Positions 17,040 to 26,241 of a DNA stretch of 64,000 nt are shown one piece after another. The DNA comes from Lebetimonas sp. JH292 (GTDB lineage Bacteria > Campylobacterota > Campylobacteria > Campylobacterales > Nautiliaceae), in contig NZ_ATHQ01000001.1 of NCBI RefSeq assembly GCF_000523275.1, forward strand, positions 1,185,289 through 1,249,288, read 5' to 3'. Below the pieces are notes generated by a model. It saw nothing but the letters and a program-made list of their open reading frames with translations, did not search any database and had not been told where the DNA came from. The position numbers and the translations under genes are program-made. Numbering within the stretch: the stretch's first letter is position 1; each line of letters starts with the position of its first letter.

Positions 17040-18097
17040 TATGATAAATTTTGTCAAGGCATCAGCCAGTAAAAAGTCATTTGAATAAATTTTATCTTCT
17101 TTTTTATAAAGTTTTTTTTCTTTAATTAAAATTTTTACTTTTTCTTTTTCTTCTTTATTTAAAATATTTTCTTCAAAACCAATAATTGAGCGGAGTCCCA
17201 GGAATATATTTACTTATTTCATCTCTTGCCTCCCTTAATTCTTCGTAAGAGTATTTTGTCGGGTTTTTCAAAAATTCTTTTACATTTGTTTGCGTATAGT
17301 ATCTAAAACTTTTCACTTTTCCATTATCCATTTTCCATTTTCTAAATCCCACCGCCCCGGCACCGATTCCTATATATTCTTTCCCCATCCAATAACCTAA
17401 ATTATGAAGGCATATTTTTCCAAAATTTGAAATTTCATACTGAAAAAACTTTGCTTATATTTTATTTATAAACCATATTTCAAGTTCTTCATCTTCTTTT
17501 CTTTTTGAATAATCTCCCTCCCATTTAGTCCCTTCTTCTATCGTCAGGGAATATGCGCTTATATGTGTGAGAGGCAGTTTAAAAGCTGTGTTTAAATCAT
17601 TTTCAAGCAGTTTTTTATTGTCTTGGGCAGTTGCATAAATCAAATCCAGGTTTATATTTTCAAAACCCGCTTTTTTGGCGTTTTCAATAGATTTTACAGC
17701 CTGAATGGGTGAATGGTTTCTGTTTAAAAATTTCAATTTTTTTTCATTAAAACTCTGCACCCCGAAACTTATCCTGTTTATTCCAAAATTTTTGATTTCT
17801 TTTAACCATTCATATGTAACGTTTGGATTTGATTCAATGGTTATTTCTTTTATATTTTTTATATTCATTTCAATGAGTTTAAATAGTTTTTCATAAAACG
17901 ACTCTTTCATAGTAGAAGGTGTTCCTCCTCCTATGAAAAACTGTTTCAAACTGAATGTTTGAATCTATATCAAAAAAATACTGTTTTTTTACAGCGTTAA
18001 AATAATCTTTTTTTAGATGATTTATGTTAGTATAAGAGTTAAATGCACAGTAATTACATTTACTGTCGCAAAAAGGTATGTGAATATATAGTAACAT
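17034..18097 (-). pseudogene. hemW: HemW (heme chaperone, radical SAM) with several frame breaks
   Basis: Read across frames, this is a full-length HemW: CxxxCxxC radical-SAM site (CDSKCNYC) at the start, FIGGGTPS, YEISNFG, LGYW, and the tail FLGLRSIIGFEENI to ADALTKFIIS. An extra T in a T-run near 17935 shifts the frame. Near 17456 an in-frame TAA can be explained by paired A-run and T-run indels. A third shift at an A-run near 17208 displaces the tail. Codons 17309-17341 read through a heptamer repeat. HemW next to rppH-lysC-hobA is the usual Campylobacterota arrangement. Four lesions in one gene suggest true decay, though sequence error is possible. Confidence 0.8.
17309..17341. repeat. 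Heptamer repeat inside hemW
   Basis: On the minus strand, ATGGAAA-ATGGATA-ATGGAAA followed by a GTGAAAA-like unit is translated as KWKMDNGKVKSF within the HemW remnant. Confidence 0.65.
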
Positions 18098-18140
18098 TTG
18101 GGCCTTTTTTTAGTATAATTTTACAAAAAAAGGCTGTAAA
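18098..18140. promoter_or_regulatory. Compact divergent promoter module (hemW / rppH)
   Basis: The 43-bp gap is nearly symmetric: GCCTTTTTTT on the left, TATAAT (18114-18119) in the middle, AAAAAAAGGC on the right. The GGC arms hold the Shine-Dalgarno sequences of both genes. A plus-strand transcript would have a leader of about 15 bases. Confidence 0.65.
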
Positions 18141-18599
18141 TTGAAAAAATACCGACCAAATGTCGCCGCAGTAATTTTATCTCCGAATTATCCCGAAAAA
18201 GTGGAAGTTTTAATAGCCAAAAGAAACGATGTCGATGCCTGGCAGTTTCCGCAGGGTGGTATTAATGAAGGCGAAAGTGAAGAGGAAGCCCTTTTAAGGG
18301 AGCTAAAAGAGGAAATAGGAACCAATGAAGTAGAGATTCTTGCAAAAATGCCTGAATGGCATACATATGAATTTCCCAAAACTATTGCTAAAAAAATGTA
18401 TCCGTATGACGGGCAAAGACAAAGATATTTTTTGCTAAAACTTAAAAGAGGTGCAAAAATTAATTTAAATACAGCCCATCCGGAGTTTGAAGATTATAAA
18501 TTTGTGCCTGTAAATAAAATTTTTAATTATGTTAAATCCTTTAAAAGGCCTGTTTATAAAATAGTTTTGAATTTTTTTAAAAAACTGGGATATATATAA
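18141..18599 (+). CDS. rppH: RNA pyrophosphohydrolase / dinucleoside polyphosphate hydrolase (Nudix)
   Basis: The 152-residue Nudix hydrolase has the complete box GGINEGESEEEALLRELKEE. The opening YRPNVAAVILSP and the WQFPQGG block are those of RppH/NudA, which removes pyrophosphate from mRNA 5' ends or cleaves Ap4A-type nucleotides. The start is TTG, preceded by AAAAAAAGGC. It is followed by lysC-hobA-holB-folP as in Helicobacter and Campylobacter. Confidence 0.92.
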   Translation: MKKYRPNVAAVILSPNYPEKVEVLIAKRNDVDAWQFPQGGINEGESEEEALLRELKEEIGTNEVEILAKMPEWHTYEFPKTIAKKMYPYDGQRQRYFLLKLKRGAKINLNTAHPEFEDYKFVPVNKIFNYVKSFKRPVYKIVLNFFKKLGYI

Positions 18600-18603
18600 A
18601 ATA

Positions 18604-18650
18604 GTGAGTAGTGAGTGTTAATAGTGAGTAGTGAGTAGTGAGTGTTAATA
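18604..18650. repeat. Heptamer repeat array GTGAGTA with 20-bp higher-order unit
   Basis: GTGAGTA-GTGAGTG-TTAATA occurs, then GTGAGTA-GTGAGTA-GTGAGTG-TTAATA. A further degenerate CCAAGTACCAAGTGC tract follows to about 18676. This fills most of the gap between rppH and lysC; no riboswitch-like structure is seen. Confidence 0.8.
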
Positions 18651-18704
18651 GTTGCCAAAACCCAAGTACCAAGTGCTATATGTAATTAGTAAAAAAGGAG
18701 TTTA

Positions 18705-19913
18705 ATGTTAATTGTTCAGAAATTTGGCGGAACAAGCGTAGGAGATTTGGACAGGATTAAAAATGTTGCAAATATTGTGAAAAAAACAAAAAATGAGGGA
18801 AATGATGTTGTGGTTGTGGTTTCTGCAATGGCAGGGGAAACTAATAAATTAATTGATTATGCCTCTTATTTTTCCAAAACGCCTCCTCAAAGAGAAATGG
18901 ATTTACTGGTCAGCTCAGGAGAAAGGGTTACGAGTGCACTTCTTTCAATTGCATTGCAGTCAATGGGAATGGATGCCATTGCCCTGACAGGAAGGCAGGC
19001 CGGAATTAAAACAACAAAAGACCACACAAAAGCCAGAATTATGGATATTAATCCAGGGAAAATGCAAAAACATTTAAAAGAAGGTAAAATAGTAATTGTA
19101 GCCGGTTTTCAGGGTATAAGCGAGGAAGGTGATGTTACAACCCTGGGAAGAGGGGGAAGCGATTTAACGGCTGTGGCAATTGCAGGGGCTCTAAAAGCGG
19201 ATAAATGTGAAATTTACACCGATGTGGACGGTATTTATACTACTGATCCGAGAATAGAGCCAAAAGCTAAAAAAATAAATATGATAACTTATGACGAAAT
19301 GCTTGAGCTTGCAAGTTTGGGGGCTAAAGTAATGCAGTCACGTTCAGTGGAACTTGCAAAAAAATTAGGAGTCGATATAGAAGTTAAATCAAGTTTCAAT
19401 CCGGAAATTAAAGGAACATTAATTACAAAGGAGACACCTGAAATGGAAAAAGTTTTGGTAAGTGGGATAGCGCTTGATAAAAATCAGGCGAGAGTCAGTA
19501 TTTTTGGAGTGGAGGACAGACCCGGCATCAGTGCCGAAATATTTTCAAAATTAGCTGATAAAAATATAAATGTGGATATGATTATTCAAAATGTCGGAAA
19601 AGACAATAAAGCAAATTTAACTTTTACAGTACCTGAAACCGAACTTGAGCTTACCAAAAAAGTATTGGAAGAATATGAGCAAAAAGCTGAAGCAATGGAA
19701 TATGACAGGGATATTGCCAAAGTAAGTATTGTCGGGGTCGGTATGAAATCCCACAGCGGTGTTGCGGCAACAGCATTTAAAACCTTGGCTGATGAAAATA
19801 TAAATATATTAATGATTTCTACGAGTGAAATTAAAATTTCAATGATAATAAATGAAAAATACGGGGAACTGGCTGTTAGAAGTTTACACAAAGCTTATAA
19901 TCTGGATAAATAA
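18705..19913 (+). CDS. lysC: Aspartate kinase
   Basis: The 402-residue enzyme phosphorylates aspartate, the first step to lysine, threonine, methionine and diaminopimelate. [15 protein letters not shown], the kinase core [16 protein letters not shown] and two C-terminal ACT domains (from about residue 265, [17 protein letters not shown] onward) are visible, so feedback control by lysine and/or threonine is likely. AAAAAAGGAG precedes the ATG. Its stop overlaps hobA by one base. Confidence 0.96.
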   Translation: MLIVQKFGGTSVGDLDRIKNVANIVKKTKNEGNDVVVVVSAMAGETNKLIDYASYFSKTPPQREMDLLVSSGERVTSALLSIALQSMGMDAIALTGRQAGIKTTKDHTKARIMDINPGKMQKHLKEGKIVIVAGFQGISEEGDVTTLGRGGSDLTAVAIAGALKADKCEIYTDVDGIYTTDPRIEPKAKKINMITYDEMLELASLGAKVMQSRSVELAKKLGVDIEVKSSFNPEIKGTLITKETPEMEKVLVSGIALDKNQARVSIFGVEDRPGISAEIFSKLADKNINVDMIIQNVGKDNKANLTFTVPETELELTKKVLEEYEQKAEAMEYDRDIAKVSIVGVGMKSHSGVAATAFKTLADENINILMISTSEIKISMIINEKYGELAVRSLHKAYNLDK

Positions 19914-20446
19914 TGGATTTAAACGAGTTTACTTTAAAATATATAAGAGAAAAAAACTTAAAATGGATGGAAGAGAAAAGGCTGGAATGGATTCCTTTAA
20001 TCAGTGAATTTCTTTCTCAGGTGATTGAAGGAAAATGTGTTTTAATTATAACCGATTACAAAAGAAAATGGCTTAGAGATTATATTCTCCAGAAAATAAA
20101 TAATTTTCAGGATTTTAAGCCGTCTTTTATTCCTTTTTTTGACCTGATTTCCTTTGTGCCCCAAATAGAGTATGCAAAAACGAACGAACATTTTGATTTA
20201 ATAGAAGATATGCTCAATATTACTTTTAATGAAAATTATATTTTCTGGTATATCGGTGTGGAAACCCCTATGCTTAAATTTGCAAGGCGCAAAGAAAATT
20301 CTTTTTTCTGGATAATGGATATGGATTTGCATAAAAACTTCTTTTTAAAATCTATCGATGAAAATCTTGATTTAAAACTTTTACATTTAACGGATTTATT
20401 GAATGAAACCTTAAAAGCGGTTATTTTCGGTGAGGTTGAACTTTGA
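19913..20446 (+). CDS. hobA: DnaA initiator-associating factor HobA
   Basis: The 177-residue SIS-like-fold protein binds DnaA domain I and stimulates orisome assembly; it is specific to Campylobacterota and functionally analogous to DiaA. Identity comes from the N-terminal pattern (KWMEEKRLEWIPLISEFL), length and the fixed position between lysC and holB. It overlaps both neighbours by 1-4 bp, giving a coupled replication operon. Confidence 0.9.
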   Translation: MDLNEFTLKYIREKNLKWMEEKRLEWIPLISEFLSQVIEGKCVLIITDYKRKWLRDYILQKINNFQDFKPSFIPFFDLISFVPQIEYAKTNEHFDLIEDMLNITFNENYIFWYIGVETPMLKFARRKENSFFWIMDMDLHKNFFLKSIDENLDLKLLHLTDLLNETLKAVIFGEVEL

Positions 20447-20988
20447 ATAAAATAATCGTTACAAACGATTTGGAAAAATGTATAAATGAAATTAAATATG
20501 ATGAAAAGATTATAACAGATGAATTTAAAGTTGAAAATGTAAAAGAGCTTAAAGAAATTTCCTATCTTACAAGCAAAAATGAAAAAACCATTTTAATTGC
20601 CGCAAAAAAATATAATCTAATTTCTCAAAACGCTCTTTTGAAAATACTTGAAGAACCTCCTCCAAATACTGCTTTTATACTGGCCGTGACATCAAAATAT
20701 TCATTGCTTGAGACTATAAAATCAAGACTTCCCATCGAATATAAAATTTTTAAAAAAGTAACAGATATAAATGTTGATTTAAGTAAAATAAATAATGATT
20801 TGATTTTCGATTTATTGCAAAAAGATTTAAATAAAGATGAAATTAAAGCAATTTGTTATGATTTGATTAATAAAAAAAATTTAAAAAAAGAGCTGAATGT
20901 TTTAAGCAATGCTATAAAAATGCTTGAATTGAACATTGAAAAAAAAGCGGTTTTGGCTTATATAATGCTTTATTTCAAAGGAAAATAA
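20443..20988 (+). CDS. holB: DNA polymerase III delta' subunit (short Campylobacterota form)
   Basis: This is a 181-residue clamp-loader subunit with the conserved NALLKILEEPPPNTAFIL block of delta'/DnaX ATPase-like folds. The Walker A region and the C-terminal collar domain are lacking, as in the reduced HolB of this phylum. The TTG start overlaps the hobA TGA. Identification rests on the SRC-like tail (KSRLP) and operon position. Confidence 0.88.
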   Translation: MNKIIVTNDLEKCINEIKYDEKIITDEFKVENVKELKEISYLTSKNEKTILIAAKKYNLISQNALLKILEEPPPNTAFILAVTSKYSLLETIKSRLPIEYKIFKKVTDINVDLSKINNDLIFDLLQKDLNKDEIKAICYDLINKKNLKKELNVLSNAIKMLELNIEKKAVLAYIMLYFKGK

Positions 20989-22148
20989 TGAAAATTTATA
21001 AATTAAACAGCGAAATTGATTTGGCTAAAGTTATGCAAAAAATGGGAGTGGACAAAGTAGGCATTGAAATAATGAAAAAAAAGCGTTCTGTTTATATTTT
21101 TTATATTAAAAACATAAATTGTGCCGCTGCAAATATTCTAAAACAGGACGCTTTAAGCATTGGTGCCGAACTTGCTGTTCCCATAGGGGCTCCAAACTGC
21201 AAAAACAAATATTTTGATGCGCTTTTGTTATGTAATGAAAAACATTTAATTACACTTTCCAAAAAAGAGCTTACTCAGCCGTTTGGGTTGAAAGATTTGG
21301 CAAAACAGCTTAAAAATTTTGTAAATCTTCCTAAATTTCCTTTGAAAATTATGGGGGTTATTAATGCGAATGAAGATTCTTTTTTTGAAGGCAGCAGATT
21401 CAAAGGAAATGAAGCCGTTAAGCAGATTGAAAAAATGATTGACGAAGGTGCGGATATAATTGACTTAGGCGGGGTTTCATCCAGACCCGGAAGTGTTTAT
21501 CCCGGGGTGGAAGAAGAATTAAAGAGGGTCTCCCCTATAATTGATGAAATTTATAAACATAAATTATATGAAAAAGCTGTTTTCAGTATAGATACATTTG
21601 AATCCAAAGTTTTGGAATATGCACTTGAGCGCGGTTTTAAAATAGCAAATGATATTACCGGCCTTGAAAGCGACGAATATGCCGAGGTTGCAGCTAAATA
21701 TAATGCCGATGTTATTATTATGCATAAAAAAGGAATCCCAAAAGATATGCAAAAAAATCCATTTTATGAAAATGTAATTTTGGAAATCGATGAATTTTTT
21801 GAAAAAAGAATTGCAAAAGCAAAAAATTTTGGAATAAAAAATGTAATTTTGGATGTTGGAATAGGCTTTGGTAAAAGACTTGAAGATAATCTTGCGTTAA
21901 TTAAGCATTTGGAGCATTTTTTGCATTTTGGATACGAGCTTTTGATAGGGGCAAGCAGAAAATCTATGATAGATATGATTATGAAAAAATATGGGATATC
22001 CACTTTTCCTTCTGAAAGACTGCCCGGTACTTTGGCAATTCATCAAGAAGCCTTTAGAAACGGGGCAAGCATTATCAGGTGTCATGATGTAAAAGAGCAT
22101 TTTCAGGCTTTAAAAGTTTATGAGGCTGTTAAGGGATTTGATGTTTAG
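20988..22148 (+). CDS. folP: Dihydropteroate synthase
   Basis: The 386-residue enzyme condenses p-aminobenzoate with dihydropterin pyrophosphate in folate synthesis. The TIM-barrel part carries IMGVINANEDSFFEG, DLGGVSSRPGS, SIDTF and DVGIGFGK. About 115 extra N-terminal residues, normal for Campylobacterota FolP, precede it. It ends the rppH-folP cluster and overlaps the ThiF-like remnant by 8 bp. Confidence 0.95.
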   Translation: MKIYKLNSEIDLAKVMQKMGVDKVGIEIMKKKRSVYIFYIKNINCAAANILKQDALSIGAELAVPIGAPNCKNKYFDALLLCNEKHLITLSKKELTQPFGLKDLAKQLKNFVNLPKFPLKIMGVINANEDSFFEGSRFKGNEAVKQIEKMIDEGADIIDLGGVSSRPGSVYPGVEEELKRVSPIIDEIYKHKLYEKAVFSIDTFESKVLEYALERGFKIANDITGLESDEYAEVAAKYNADVIIMHKKGIPKDMQKNPFYENVILEIDEFFEKRIAKAKNFGIKNVILDVGIGFGKRLEDNLALIKHLEHFLHFGYELLIGASRKSMIDMIMKKYGISTFPSERLPGTLAIHQEAFRNGASIIRCHDVKEHFQALKVYEAVKGFDV

Positions 22149-22766
22149 AAGGCAGATTGAATTACTTGGAAAAAAACAAAAACTGCTTGAAAATAAAAAA
22201 ATTTTAATAATCGGGGCAGGGGGGCTTGGAAATGCTTTGGCCACAATAATAAGTTGTATTGGTTTAAAAAGATAATAATTATTGATTTTGACAAAATAGA
22301 AATTCACAATATCCACAGACAGATTCAGTTTACAAAAAATGATTTGGGAAAAAAGAAAGTCAGAGTTTTGGGCGAAAAAATAAAAAGATGCGATACCAAA
22401 ATAGAAATTGTAGAAAATAAATTTTCAAGCGATATGAATTTTGATGTAGATTTGGTTTTTGATGCAACAGATAATTTTGAGGCCAGAGAGGAAATTGATA
22501 AATTTTCCAAAAAAAACTCTATTCCATGGGTATATACGAGCGTGGATGAATATTATGCCCAGGTGGGTTTTTTTAAAAAAACAGATTTTAACACTTTTGC
22601 AACAAAAAAACTTTTTCCCAAAGGGCAAATTCCCCCAATGGTAAGCTTAGCCGCCAGTATAGAAGCGATGGTTGGTGTAAAATATTTAATAGGCGAGCTT
22701 AAAGAAGAAATTTTATATTATATAGATTTCAGTAAAGATTTGGAAATAAAAAAATTTAAATTTTAA
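22141..22766 (+). pseudogene. ThiF/MoeB-family E1-like adenylyltransferase, one frameshift
   Basis: The first 44 codons give RRQIELLGKKQKLLENKK and the nucleotide site ILIIGAGGLGN, then two stops at about 22274. Adding one A to the A5 run at about 22269-22273 restores SCIGLKKIIIIDFDKIEIHNIHRQ and the rest of the family (FDATDNFEAREEID). The product would adenylate a ubiquitin-like sulfur carrier (ThiS/MoaD type). No CxxC pair is visible in the C-terminal part. The lesion is a single homopolymer deletion, so sequence error or slippage are both possible. Confidence 0.75.
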
Positions 22767-22812
22767 TATTTAAAATTTGCCTAAAACCCTTGATTTTTAG
22801 AAAGTTTTTATA

Positions 22813-22818
22813 TATAAT
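22813..22818 (+). promoter_or_regulatory. -10 element for the tRNA pair
   Basis: TATAAT lies 19 bp before tRNA-Gln and can drive both tRNA genes as one unit. Confidence 0.6.
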
Positions 22819-22836
22819 TTCATCACCCAAAAATAA

Positions 22837-22911
22837 TGGGCTGTCGCCAAGCGGTAAGGCACAGGACTTTGACTCCTGCATTCGGAGGTTCGAATCCTCC
22901 CAGCCCAGCCA
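22837..22911 (+). tRNA. tRNA-Gln (UUG)
   Basis: The 75-base gene has acceptor arms TGGGCTG / CAGCCCA, discriminator G and encoded CCA. The anticodon loop CTTTGAC gives anticodon TTG. The T-arm is GGAGG-TTCGAAT-CCTCC. All stems pair. Confidence 0.95.
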
Positions 22912-22915
22912 ACGG

Positions 22916-22992
<77 letters not shown>

Positions 22993-23097
22993 AAAAATTT
23001 AACTTATAAAGTGTCTGTCACTAATATTGCAATTAATTAATCTTTTTTTTTTTATATTTTTTACTTTTTATTTTACATTTTTAGTTTCTAATTTATA

Positions 23098-23811
23098 TCA
23101 ATACCATATTCTTTCTAAATATAAGCCGGTTGGACTAGCCAAATGCTTGGAAATTAATTTTTCTTTGTTTAACTGTTTTTTTAGATCTTTTATATTTAGT
23201 TTTTCTTCGTTAATTTTTAAGATAAAATCCATAATTATTCTGATTTGTCCTCTTAAAAATCCGTTTCCTCTAATATTGAATACATATAAATTTTTATATT
23301 CAAATGCTTTTGCTTCATAAATTTCCCTTATATAATGATTAACACAGCTTCCGGTTTTTGCAAAATACTCAAAATCGTGCCTGCCTATTAAAAGTTTTAA
23401 AGCTTTGTTTATTTTATTTAAATTTACGGACTTATTATAAAACAGTGTATATTTTGCATTAAAAGGTGTAAATTTTTTTGTAATTAAATATCTGTAACTT
23501 CGCTGTTTTGCACTGAATCTCGGATGAAAATCCAAAGGTGCAGTTTCAATTTTTTTAAAATAAATATAAGGATACAAAATATTGTTCAAAGATTTTTTCA
23601 GTTTGTTTAAGTCCCAGAAATCAGGGGCTTCAAAGGAAATTACCTGATTCAATGCATGAACACCCTTATCGGTTCTGCCGGAATGAAAAATTTTAGTGTC
23701 TATGTTTAATTTTTCCAACGCTTTTGATATCTCACCCTGAACGGTTTTTTTATTATTTTGAATCTGCATACCGTAAAATTCGCTGCCGTCATAGGTAATA
23801 ACCGCCTTAAT
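23098..23811 (-). CDS. truA: tRNA pseudouridine(38-40) synthase with apparent ATT start
   Basis: TruA modifies U38-U40 in the tRNA anticodon arm. The catalytic HSGRTDKGVHA block and RSYRYLITKK are present. The first ATG (23769) would remove the conserved opening. Upstream the frame reads KAVITYDGSEFYG, the standard TruA N-terminus, preceded by ATT at 23811-23809, with no ATG/GTG/TTG before the in-frame stop. The ATT overlaps the stop of the upstream gene as TAATT where TAATG is expected. The 237 residues then match family length. Confidence 0.88.
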   Translation of the reverse strand: MKAVITYDGSEFYGMQIQNNKKTVQGEISKALEKLNIDTKIFHSGRTDKGVHALNQVISFEAPDFWDLNKLKKSLNNILYPYIYFKKIETAPLDFHPRFSAKQRSYRYLITKKFTPFNAKYTLFYNKSVNLNKINKALKLLIGRHDFEYFAKTGSCVNHYIREIYEAKAFEYKNLYVFNIRGNGFLRGQIRIIMDFILKINEEKLNIKDLKKQLNKEKLISKHLASPTGLYLERIWY

Positions 23812-24782
23812 TAGAATTTTTTATCCTTTAAATAAAAAAATAATCCGCAAAAAAAGAATAACGATATTATTAATAAATTTATTACAAACGAATTTGTGAT
23901 TTTTGTAAAAATCAAATATATTACTAACAATAAGACAGAATAAACAAGTGAATGGTTTTTATGCAATCTTGGATGAAAAAATCCAAAAAGCGGTATATAA
24001 AAAATCAGTGCTATAGGAATTAATGCAAAAGGTATATAAAATAAAAACAGTTTTTTATTCTTTTTTAAATATTTTTTATATTCTAAGATATTGAAATTTA
24101 TATAAGGGATTATTTGATTAATATTCATTGTTTTAAATTTTATTGTTAAATTTTTATCAATATCATAAATATAACCGTTTTTTAACTGAAAAATCAAATA
24201 ATTTTTATCTTTAATTATAGCGGCGCTGTTTGAAGTTATAAATTTTTTTTCACTCGGGTTGAAAATATATATTTTTTTATAAAAATTTTTTTCTTTTTTT
24301 TCTATAAATGCGTTCCATTTTCCAAATTGTTGTGAAATTTGAGATGTCTGTATATTAAATTTGGCTTCTTGTTTTTTTTCATTTTTGAAATTTTTATAAA
24401 CCAAATCGGAATAGGGGATAGAAATAAAAAGAATAAAAAAATTAACAACAGCAATTAAAACAGATATTATCATAATGGGGAAAAGGATTTTTTTAGGGGA
24501 TATACCAGTTGAAAAAACCGCAACAAGTTCCTGAGTATCACTTAAATTGGAGTATGTCATTACAGAAGCTATGAAAAAAGAAATAGATAAAGTTACAATC
24601 AATATTTTTGTTAAAGATAAAAAATACATTTTGGCAAGTTCTAAAAATGTTATATGTATCGAGGCTGTAACGTTTGAAATGGAGATTATTACAATAATAG
24701 AAGTAATCAGAAATAAAATCAAAAATATATTTATAAATATATTAAAAAAATTTTTTAATATATATTTTTGAAGTTTATCCAT
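23811..24782 (-). CDS. LptF/LptG-type lipopolysaccharide export permease
   Basis: The 323-residue protein has three N-terminal and three C-terminal membrane spans around a periplasmic beta-jellyroll region, the YjgP/YjgQ layout. The motif STGISPKKILFP and the adjacent NLSDTQELVAV are typical of LptF/G. It would move lipopolysaccharide from the inner membrane to the Lpt bridge with LptB. Whether it is LptF or LptG cannot be decided here. It overlaps pilD by 8 bp. Confidence 0.8.
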   Translation of the reverse strand: MDKLQKYILKNFFNIFINIFLILFLITSIIVIISISNVTASIHITFLELAKMYFLSLTKILIVTLSISFFIASVMTYSNLSDTQELVAVFSTGISPKKILFPIMIISVLIAVVNFFILFISIPYSDLVYKNFKNEKKQEAKFNIQTSQISQQFGKWNAFIEKKEKNFYKKIYIFNPSEKKFITSNSAAIIKDKNYLIFQLKNGYIYDIDKNLTIKFKTMNINQIIPYINFNILEYKKYLKKNKKLFLFYIPFALIPIALIFYIPLFGFFHPRLHKNHSLVYSVLLLVIYLIFTKITNSFVINLLIISLFFFCGLFFYLKDKKF

Positions 24783-25524
24783 ACAATCTACTCCATAAAT
24801 TTATAAAATAATCGTTAAAATACCAGACGATAAAAGTACCAAGTGCCAAAAAAGGTATAAAAGGAAGCTCTAAATCTTTTTTGAAAATTCTGTTGTAAAG
24901 AGATGGAAAAATGGCAATTAATGCTGCTATAAATATTGCGAAAAGCGAAAGTTTAATTCCCAGAAGCCCTCCCATACTTCCCGCCAAAATTATATCCCCT
25001 TCGCCCATAGCCTCTTTTTTTATAAAAAAAGAGACATAATATCTTATTAAACTCATTCCGCCCATTAATATTAAAGCATTTTTAAAATTTTCAATAATAT
25101 CTGGGGATGAGAAAAATGAAAATGTTAGCACCAAAAGATTTAAACTGTCCGGTACCGCTTTATAATCAAAATCAATCATGCTCAAAGCTAAAAAAAGAGT
25201 GAAAATTATAAATATAATAAATGAATAAATATCCAAGCCCATTTTTTTATATATTATAATTGCCAAAATACCCGTCATTAATTCTATTATAGGATAACGG
25301 GCGGAAATTTTTTCGCTGCAGTAAGCACATTTTCCTTTTAATAAAAAATAGCTGATAATAGGTATATTATGCCAGGGTTTAAGCTTTTCCCCGCATTTTG
25401 GGCAATGGCTTGGGGGATATGCGATGTTTTTCCCTTTAGGGACTCTGTAAATAACAACATTTAAAAAACTACCAATGCTAATTCCAATTAAAAACAAAAT
25501 TATATAAATTACAATATTATCCAT
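24775..25524 (-). CDS. pilD: Prepilin peptidase / N-methyltransferase
   Basis: The 249-residue polytopic membrane protein cleaves and methylates type IV prepilins and pseudopilins. It has the N-terminal CPKCGE...CAYCSE zinc-type cysteines of the methyltransferase domain and the two catalytic aspartates in SMIDFDYKAVPD and EAMGEGDI (GxGD protease). It appears intact although the two prepilin genes in this window (51.2-52.1 kb) are broken. Confidence 0.93.
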   Translation of the reverse strand: MDNIVIYIILFLIGISIGSFLNVVIYRVPKGKNIAYPPSHCPKCGEKLKPWHNIPIISYFLLKGKCAYCSEKISARYPIIELMTGILAIIIYKKMGLDIYSFIIFIIFTLFLALSMIDFDYKAVPDSLNLLVLTFSFFSSPDIIENFKNALILMGGMSLIRYYVSFFIKKEAMGEGDIILAGSMGGLLGIKLSLFAIFIAALIAIFPSLYNRIFKKDLELPFIPFLALGTFIVWYFNDYFINLWSRLYG

Positions 25525-25527
25525 GTT

Positions 25528-25572
25528 TCATTCTCCATTTTATATTTCACTACTCACTACCCACTACCCACT
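25528..25572. repeat. Heptamer repeat, TCACTAC type
   Basis: CATTCTCCATTTTA is followed by TCACTAC-TCACTAC-CCACTAC-CCACT, the minus-strand form of GTGAGTA/GTGGGTA units. It fills the gap between pilD and uppS. Confidence 0.7.
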
Positions 25573-25575
25573 GTT

Positions 25576-26238
25576 TTATATTCCCCCAAACCTTCTTTTC
25601 CTTTTTTTAAAATTGTTTAAAATTTGCTCTAATTCCTTGCTTGTAAAATCAGGCCACAAAGTAGGGGTAAAAAACATTTCTGCGTAGGCAATCTGCCAAA
25701 GTAAAAAATTACTGACCCTGATTTCTCCACTGGTTCTTATTAATAAATCCACATCTTCATTTATATCAAGGTTTTTTTGGATATTTTCCTGGGTGATTTC
25801 TTCGTTTTTTTTAATTATTTTTTTAACAGCCCTTGTAATTTCGTCTCTGCCTCCATAATTTAAGGCCAAAACCTGTGTCAGTTTTTTATTGTTTTTGGTA
25901 GTTTCTTTTGTGTATTCTATTCTTTTTTTTAGTTTAGGGGAAAATTTTGAAATATCGCCGATAACTTCAAATTTTACATCGTTTTTTATATATGTCTCAA
26001 GTTCTTTTTTTAACCAGTTTTCAAGAAGTTTCATTAAAAATTCAATTTCCATTTTTGGTCTTTTCCAATTTTCCGTGGAGAATGCATAAAGTGTTAAAAT
26101 TCTAATTTCAGGATTGTTTGCGCAGTATGTGGTTATTTCCTTTACAACTTCTGCCCCTTTTTTATGACCCTCAACTCTTTTAAGGCCTCTTTTTTTTGCC
26201 CATCTCCCGTTTCCGTCCATTATTATTGCAAGGTGCAT
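25576..26238 (-). CDS. uppS: Undecaprenyl diphosphate synthase
   Basis: The 220-residue cis-prenyltransferase makes the C55 lipid carrier for peptidoglycan and LPS. The opening IIMDGNGRWAKKRG with the catalytic Asp, the GHKKGAE block, TLYAFSTENWKRP and the late RTSGEIRVSNFLLWQ are all present. The gene lies downstream of coaBC and an unknown gene, as in other members of the phylum. Confidence 0.96.
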   Translation of the reverse strand: MHLAIIMDGNGRWAKKRGLKRVEGHKKGAEVVKEITTYCANNPEIRILTLYAFSTENWKRPKMEIEFLMKLLENWLKKELETYIKNDVKFEVIGDISKFSPKLKKRIEYTKETTKNNKKLTQVLALNYGGRDEITRAVKKIIKKNEEITQENIQKNLDINEDVDLLIRTSGEIRVSNFLLWQIAYAEMFFTPTLWPDFTSKELEQILNNFKKRKRRFGGI

Positions 26239-26241
26239 ATA

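Noticed and set aside
18604-18704. Lysine riboswitch upstream of lysC
   Set aside because: The gap consists of short repeats with no conserved riboswitch core.
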